Positions 5,956 through 11,900 of a stretch of 14,929 nucleotides of DNA are shown here, one piece after another. The notes under the pieces were generated by a model that was not told the origin of the DNA, searched no databases, and was given only the letters and a program-made list of their open reading frames with translations. Position 1 is the first letter of the stretch. Every line of letters begins with the position of its first letter. Source of the DNA: DATDSR01 sp038062165 (GTDB lineage Bacteria > Patescibacteriota > Minisyncoccia > Phycocordibacterales > DATDSR01); contig JBBTXQ010000042.1 in assembly GCA_038062165.1 (NCBI GenBank), positions 1-14,929 of the forward strand. The letters run 5' to 3'. Both the position numbers and the translations under genes were made by a program.

Positions 5956-7038
5956 CTAAAACTTATCGATAAATTCATTAATCTTTTCGATCGTTCCTCT
6001 ATCCTGAATCTTGAAATCAGTAGGTTTTACAAAGATGTCTCTTAGAGGTTCTATAGTTTCTTTGAAGAACTTAAGTGGAACATCAATTCTTATGACTCCA
6101 GAATCACGTGGATTGGCGAATTTCTGTGAGTACTTAATAGCATCAGAAACATCTTCTGTTAAGAACAAATGTCTTTTAGAGGAAAAGCCTTCTTTCATTA
6201 TATCTCCGAAGTTGTTAACTGAACCATGGTAGAGTGTTTTAACTTCATCAGCAGTTCTTACTGCATCATCAGCAAGGTTTTTAGCTGCGCTAGAGACAGT
6301 TTTAACTCCCCCGCCTCCAATTGGGGCAAAGGATCCAATAAATAGTGTGGTTTCCACTGGGTCATTGCTAGTGTCCTCACCAATGGTTGGCGCATGGGCA
6401 ACGTCAGGCCAAAAGAGAGCAGCTATGTACTGCCAAATCTCTCCCGTTTCGTCCACGTATTTCAGTGGATTATTGATAGTATAGCTGTAACTATTGAGAC
6501 TCTGCGGATTCGAGAGATGGAATTCGAGCGATCTCTCTGCCTTCTCTTTGAACCGCTGACTGTCCCCTATGAGAAGGTGCACGGGATCCTGGGACAGGAA
6601 CCTGCCCACATCCTGATTGTAGTACCTCTGGCCGTAGTAGTGCAAGTTGGTATCCTTGTCGTATTCTTGGCCGGTGAACTTGCGCTGCTCGTCAAAACTA
6701 CTGTTTTGATCATTCAGCCTAATTCCACCAAATGGGTAGTAGTCTATAACCTGTTCCAGGTTTCCGGCTTCGTTGGTCACCACATTGGAACCGGTAAGGT
6801 GGTCTGGGTGGTTGGAGTAGGTAGAAGCGGTGCTGCCTACTGTTTCTACCGTAGCTATGGTGTTCCCTTCTGCATCAAAGATTATTGGACTTACAATCCA
6901 AACATTGCCGTTTTCTGCGATAAAAAGGTAAACTGGGATTTCTGCTGGTTCTGGGTTTTCCTGCGCTCCCACGAAAACGGGGGTAGTGAGAGAAATAAGA
7001 GCTAGGAGTGCGGAAAAAATACGAGGTATATATCTCAT
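5956..7038 (-). CDS. Signal-peptide-capped orphan RHS tip with ADP-ribosyltransferase-like C-terminus
   Basis: The 360-residue protein has a signal peptide (RYIPRIFSALLALISLTTPV, cleaved near GAQ/EN). A short segment (ENPEPAEIPVYLFI) follows that resembles the same position in cassette 3. The RHS core tail runs from about residue 59 to 199, with divergent DHLTGSN and GQRYYNQDVGRF. The linker EIWQYIAALFWPDVAHAP is shared with the full RHS gene. The tip contains TLYHGSVNNFGDIMKEGFSS at about 266-285, HLFLTEDVSDAIKYS, and SGVIRIDVPLKFFKE. The LYHGS...FLT...Y pattern resembles ADP-ribosyltransferase folds of polymorphic toxins (His in LYHGS, Tyr in the middle helix). The third catalytic residue is not certain. 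The family is not pinned down. The immunity candidate lies downstream. Confidence 0.88.
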   Translation of the reverse strand: MRYIPRIFSALLALISLTTPVFVGAQENPEPAEIPVYLFIAENGNVWIVSPIIFDAEGNTIATVETVGSTASTYSNHPDHLTGSNVVTNEAGNLEQVIDYYPFGGIRLNDQNSSFDEQRKFTGQEYDKDTNLHYYGQRYYNQDVGRFLSQDPVHLLIGDSQRFKEKAERSLEFHLSNPQSLNSYSYTINNPLKYVDETGEIWQYIAALFWPDVAHAPTIGEDTSNDPVETTLFIGSFAPIGGGGVKTVSSAAKNLADDAVRTADEVKTLYHGSVNNFGDIMKEGFSSKRHLFLTEDVSDAIKYSQKFANPRDSGVIRIDVPLKFFKETIEPLRDIFVKPTDFKIQDRGTIEKINEFIDKF

Positions 7039-7087
7039 TCGGTGAGGTTACGAAAGCCTATATATGCTTAAAGTAAATTTAGTAGAT

Positions 7088-7492
7088 TTAATAGTATTTT
7101 TGATCTGAGTGAGTTTGGAATGGTTTCTTTACTATTTCCTCCGCCTGAAAACTATAAGGAATATAGATATGTATTGTATCAGATCCCTTACCTGCTAGTT
7201 CCATGAGAATTGCGTCTGTTTTTTCATTCGTTCGTGGGTCAGTTATAGTCATATCATAGCATAGACATAAGGCTACAATCTCCTGATTCTCAATCATTTT
7301 TCGTAGATCCTTTCTGATTATTTCTAATTGTTCAACTGTATTTTTGCTAACAGGCTCATACATGCTTACCGTCGGTTTAGTTTTGCCCTTCTCAAGAGTT
7401 ACCGTAAATGGAACTACCTCTTCTTTTTTATCGAGCCTAATCTCAATAATATCGAAAGCAACATTGTATATTTTTTCTGTTTCTGGACTCAT
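7088..7492 (-). CDS. Probable immunity protein for the Tox-REase-7-like tip
   Basis: This soluble protein of 134 residues (MSPETEKIYNVAFDIIEIRL at the start) has no signal peptide or membrane helix. It is predicted alpha/beta, with the segment VSMYEPVSKNTVEQLEIIRK in the middle and IHIYIPYSF near the C-terminus. I do not recognise a named family. The gene begins only 5 bases after the stop of the nuclease-tip gene and the pair is AT-rich together, so an immunity role in the cytoplasm is the natural reading. Some sibling families with a similar 'DAILMELAGKGSDTIHIYI' end may exist, but I cannot confirm this without a search. About 49 bases of AT-rich sequence separate it from the next cassette. 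Confidence 0.72.
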   Translation of the reverse strand: MSPETEKIYNVAFDIIEIRLDKKEEVVPFTVTLEKGKTKPTVSMYEPVSKNTVEQLEIIRKDLRKMIENQEIVALCLCYDMTITDPRTNEKTDAILMELAGKGSDTIHIYIPYSFQAEEIVKKPFQTHSDQKYY

Positions 7493-7497
7493 GGTGC

Positions 7498-8517
7498 TTA
7501 CTTCTTAAGGTTGTTAAGATCTTTTCTGATAACTTCCAGTTTCTGACCAAGTTGTTGAAGAGTCTTACTGATCTGGGTTCTCTGGTCAACAATGAGCTTG
7601 AAATCATAAGAGATATTTTGTGCATGTGCATAGATATCTTTAAGTTGGGCAGTAAACGGCTGATAATTAGTGTTCTTTACATCACCAATCGTTTTGGAAC
7701 CATGATCAAGAACATCGGGTATTCTATTAGTACCAGGATTTGTTACCGAAGGTATTTTCTCTGTATTCTTTATAATTCCCGCAGCCTTTTCTCCAAGAGC
7801 ACCTGCTTCTCTGTTTTTTGCGATGATTGATACGGCATCATCAGTAAGATTTTTAACTGTGTTTGGGACATTTTTAACGCCTCCTCCAAAAGGAACAAAG
7901 GATCCAATAAGCAGTACTTTTTCAGTGGGATCATTGTAAGTCTCTTCAGGAGTCGCTGGTGCATACGCAACTTCTGGCCAGAAGAGTGCAGCAGCTATGT
8001 ACTGCCAGATCTCCCCTGTTTCATCAACGTACTTCAACGGATTATTGTTGACGTAGGAGTAGCTGTTCAGCGATTGCGGATCGGAAAGGTGGAACTCCAG
8101 CGATCGTTGAGCTTTGTCTTTAAAGCGTTGCTCATCCCCTATCAGAAGGTGTACAGGATCCTGGCTGGTGAAGCGGCCGACATCTTGATTGTAGTACCTC
8201 TGCACATAGTAGTGCAAGTTGGTGTCTTTGTCGTACTCTTGGCCGGTGAACTTGCGCTGCTCGTCGAAGGAGCTTGCCTTCTCGTTCAACCTAATACCTC
8301 CAAAGGGATAGTAGTCCAACACCTGTTCTGCCACAGCGCTGGCGTTGGTGAGCACGCTGGAGCCACCGAGGTGGTCGGTGTGGTCGTAGTACACGGCTTC
8401 AGGAGATGTTCCCTGCTTCTCCACGGTGGCGATCAACTCGTCTCCAGCTTGTGTAAGATGCACAGGAACAAAACAGAGAAGCAAGACTGTCGTAATGATG
8501 CGGTTTTGCAATCTCAT
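7498..8517 (-). CDS. Signal-peptide-capped orphan RHS tip with Tox-REase-7-like nuclease
   Basis: The 339-residue protein starts with a signal peptide (RLQNRIITTVLLLCFVPVHL, possible cleavage at TQA/GDE). It joins the RHS core directly at AGDELIATVE and carries the core tail to NPLKYVDETGE at about residue 169, then the EIWQYIAAALFWP linker. No SpvB region and no YD-repeat shell are present. The C-terminal domain has EAGALGEKAAGI, then RIPDVLDHG at about 262 and IGDVKNTNYQPFTAQLKDI, which fits the Tox-REase-7 family of PD-(D/E)xK-fold nuclease toxins. Candidate catalytic residues are the Asp of RIPD and the Asp and Lys of DVK. It starts 14 bases after the previous immunity gene and is followed after 5 bases by its own immunity candidate. 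It may be a secreted mini-toxin or a stored tip. Confidence 0.9.
   Translation of the reverse strand: MRLQNRIITTVLLLCFVPVHLTQAGDELIATVEKQGTSPEAVYYDHTDHLGGSSVLTNASAVAEQVLDYYPFGGIRLNEKASSFDEQRKFTGQEYDKDTNLHYYVQRYYNQDVGRFTSQDPVHLLIGDEQRFKDKAQRSLEFHLSDPQSLNSYSYVNNNPLKYVDETGEIWQYIAAALFWPEVAYAPATPEETYNDPTEKVLLIGSFVPFGGGVKNVPNTVKNLTDDAVSIIAKNREAGALGEKAAGIIKNTEKIPSVTNPGTNRIPDVLDHGSKTIGDVKNTNYQPFTAQLKDIYAHAQNISYDFKLIVDQRTQISKTLQQLGQKLEVIRKDLNNLKK
7847..8394 (-). repeat. 548-bp direct repeat, copy in orphan cassette 1
   Basis: This is the second copy of the repeat at 9281-9828, in the same orientation. It lies inside an open frame that carries a different N-terminus (a new signal peptide) and a different C-terminal toxin. 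Identity over the whole length, including third codon positions, points to recent duplication or gene conversion. Confidence 0.93.
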
Positions 8518-8531
8518 TAAAAATCAGTGCC

Positions 8532-8915
8532 CTATTTTTTACTAGACGGTTTCCATTCCATAAGGTTTTTTAGATATGTGCGGGCTGGTTCATGTAGTAG
8601 TTTCTGCAAGACTGTTATTGATTGTTTCGCATTATCTCGTACCCAATCAAGCCCCTCAAAGAATCCTGTAATTAATAAATCTATTGTTTTTTTGTCTTTT
8701 GACATAGCCATTTCATCAAGGAACTTGCAAATCTCGATTACGCTTAAAGCATTGTCTGGGTTATTCGAGCTATTCACTAACTTTATGAAATAATCGGCAA
8801 ACCCAGAATAGACTAAAGTCGGGATATCTTTATCATAACCCTCTTCGAGTTCTTTGGAATTCGCAAATTCAGGAAACCTTTCAAAAACAATATCAATCGC
8901 TTCCTCGTATTTCAT
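8532..8915 (-). CDS. Probable immunity protein of the full-length RHS toxin (DUF7674-like)
   Basis: This acidic, alpha-helical protein of 127 residues has no signal peptide or membrane segment, so it should stay in the cytoplasm. It starts MKYEEAIDIVFERFPEF and continues with TLVYSGFADYFIKLV and a helical region around ICKFLDEMAMSKDKKTIDLL. The pattern (FPEF near the start, a 'xVYxxFxxY' strand-helix, then 'FLDEMAxSxD') resembles the DUF7674 family as I remember it; this is not verified. It begins 7 bases after the stop of the RHS gene, which is the usual place for the cognate immunity gene, and its AT-rich composition matches the tip more than the GC-richer RHS core. The function as an inhibitor of the upstream tip is inferred from position. 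Confidence 0.75.
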   Translation of the reverse strand: MKYEEAIDIVFERFPEFANSKELEEGYDKDIPTLVYSGFADYFIKLVNSSNNPDNALSVIEICKFLDEMAMSKDKKTIDLLITGFFEGLDWVRDNAKQSITVLQKLLHEPARTYLKNLMEWKPSSKK

Positions 8916-8922
8916 CGGTGCT

Positions 8923-11900
8923 CTATCTATTTAAGGATCTATCAAGTTTCTTGTATAGATCTTTTGTCTTTTCTAAATCGGCCCTATTTAGATTCTGCTT
9001 TAGAACATTTTGCAAACCACGAAGCAAGTCCTGCCCTTTCTGTATATGATCGCTGTCGCCTACTAATTTTCCAGTTTCTTTTGTATATTGGATTGCCCCA
9101 GCTGTCCCTCCTGGAATATCATCGGATACTTGAAAGAACTTCTGAATGATATTCTGAAGTTTTGAATTTTCAACTCCTTTTACCCAATCGGCCTGTTGTT
9201 TCGTTGCATTGAATGCTGTAGACCCCCATTGTTCAGCAACTTTTACTGCATCATCAGCAAGGTTTTTAACTGGGTTTGCGAGATTTTTAACTGTGTTTGG
9301 GACATTTTTAACGCCTCCTCCAAAAGGAACAAAGGATCCAATAAGCAGTACTTTTTCAGTGGGATCATTGTAAGTCTCTTCAGGAGTCGCTGGTGCATAC
9401 GCAACTTCTGGCCAGAAGAGTGCAGCAGCTATGTACTGCCAGATCTCCCCTGTTTCATCAACGTACTTCAACGGATTATTGTTGACGTAGGAGTAGCTGT
9501 TCAGCGATTGCGGATCGGAAAGGTGGAACTCCAGCGATCGTTGAGCTTTGTCTTTAAAGCGTTGCTCATCCCCTATCAGAAGGTGTACAGGATCCTGGCT
9601 GGTGAAGCGGCCGACATCTTGATTGTAGTACCTCTGCACATAGTAGTGCAAGTTGGTGTCTTTGTCGTACTCTTGGCCGGTGAACTTGCGCTGCTCGTCG
9701 AAGGAGCTTGCCTTCTCGTTCAACCTAATACCTCCAAAGGGATAGTAGTCCAACACCTGTTCTGCCACAGCGCTGGCGTTGGTGAGCACGCTGGAGCCAC
9801 CGAGGTGGTCGGTGTGGTCGTAGTACACCACGGGAGTGGATGTTCCAACCACTTCTACAGTGGCAATGAGCTCTCCTCCGGCATAGATGTGCTTGGTTTT
9901 CTTTGTTCCCTCCACATTGTACAGCTTGCTGGGATAGATGGTGGTGGCTGTGCCATTGCTCTGCTTGACTCTCTGGCCCGCATGATCATAAGTATAATCA
10001 ATAGTAGCAATCGATGATGAAGTAGCGGCGGCAGCGGTGTAGGTGACTTCGAGAACTGGGTCAGTGGAGGTGCCAGATGCTTCCGCAGTTCGCAAGCGTA
10101 ATTGGTTGTACTGCAAGGAACTGCCAACAAAGGGGCTGTCTATCACATCATGGCCTTCTCTCAAGCCCAGCTTCGTATAGACCGTTTTGTCTATCCAACC
10201 TCTGCCAGCGCCGTTAAGCGTGAATGTCAGGTACTGGTTTGTTGCTACATTCGTGATATCTTTTCTCTCCCCAACATCAACTCCCTCTATTGGGTTGTTG
10301 ATAGCTCCGGCTAAATCGTAATCTGCCGTACCAAGACTTGTAGCGCTCGGCTGGGAAGTTTGCACAACAGTAACCCAATCATCGCCGTCGTTGTCGTGGT
10401 TGAGCTTGGAATAGACATACACTTTAAGTTTGGCTTCGGTAATCGCTGCATCATCCGGCAGCGAAGCGGTATTGAAGGGCAAGAAAGCACGCTCAATGCG
10501 CCAGGTCGTGCTGCTTGCCATTCCGCTGCGCACGTACAAAAGGCTACTCGTATAGTTGCGCGAGGTTCCGCTCACGGCATCATGAGCAATATCCCAGGAC
10601 GAACCATTTTTGTAAATAGAGCCATCACCGCTGGCCGAGTAAAAACTCACGGTAGTCGGCGTCGGAGCGCCTGCTCCACCGCCTTCGCTTCCAGATACTG
10701 TGGCTTGGACAAGGCGGTTTTGGTAGTCAAAGGCGTAGGAATTGCTCCCCGCGGCAATCAGGTTGCCATTGTTGTCGTAGCTGTATGTTTTGCCTGCAAC
10801 AGAAGTCGCCGCATGAGGATTGGCATAGTTTGTCCCTTGGTAGAGATAAGAGCCAATATCTGATTTGCTGGCGATGTTTCCGATGCTGTCATACGAGAAC
10901 GTGTGCGCATAGTTTTGGCCGTTTGCAGCGTTAGTCGCCGTTGCGCTTGTTAAACGATGGAGGTCGTCATACGCATAGACTACGGTTTTTGCGGCATTGG
11001 TATTCGAAGTATCAACTATTTGCGTTACGTTGCCCACCGGGTCGTACGTGTACGCCAGATTCTGGAGAGCGACAGCCGAAGGATTTGTGGTGGAGATGCT
11101 AGACAGACGGTAGAGCTTAGCCGTGTCATAGGTCATGCTTGTTTGAACTCCATTCGCGAAAACTTTTTTCGATATTTTCCCGATGGGCGCGTAGTCAAAA
11201 TTTGACGCGAAGGTTGGAATAGATTCGAGAAGTCCTGCGGTGTTGTACGCGTACTGAATCTGCGAGGTATCGGGATATGTGATGGACGTGGTATTACCCT
11301 GCCTGTCGTAACTCCGCGTTGTCGGATACGAGATGCTTTGAATAGTGCGGTTTTCCGCAGCAATATTCCCTACCGCGTCGTAGGTGTAGGCCGTGATGAT
11401 GTTGGGCGTGGTTATTGAAGTCAAACGGCCAACGCCGTTGGTCCCGGTGTCGTACGCGTACGTTATCTCGGTTCCCGCGGTTCCAGTGAAATCTTCGGTG
11501 AGCGCGCGGTTGAGCGCGTCATACGTATAGTTGATGGTTTGGCTCTTCGGATCAACAGCTTTTGTGATGTTGCTTGCGCTGTCGTACGTGTATGTCCACG
11601 TTCCAAACGTCGCGTCTGCCGGAGCGTGAAGATCCTGCGCGGTAAGTCTTCGAGACAGGGCATCGTACGTAAAGTTTCGCACATTGCCTTGAGCATCCGT
11701 AATTTTCACGAGGTTTCCAAGGCCGTCGTAGGCGTAGGTTATCGTGTACACGTTGGCGCCATTGTGCTCCTGCACTTTCGCAAGCCGGCCATAGGCGTCG
11801 TTCTCGAGGTCTTTTACTTTCCCCGAGGCATCGGTTATCGTGGTTTTCCAGTCTGCATAGGCATTTGTGGTATTCCCTACTGCATTCGCCACACTCGTAA

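Noticed and set aside
7039..7087. AT-rich gap before cassette 2 as a terminator or promoter
   Set aside because: No stable hairpin with a U-tract and no good -35/-10 pair could be seen by eye.
7493..8922. Shared GCACC word between toxin stop and immunity ATG at 7493-7497 and 8916-8922
   Set aside because: Only two of the cassettes have it and the word is 5 bases long. Chance or shared ancestry explains it as well as a regulatory role.
9196..10017. Plus-strand open frame (273 codons) antisense to the RHS core tail
   Set aside because: Near-identical antisense frames appear opposite every core copy, which shows that they follow from the core sequence. The products are low-complexity Val/Leu stretches.
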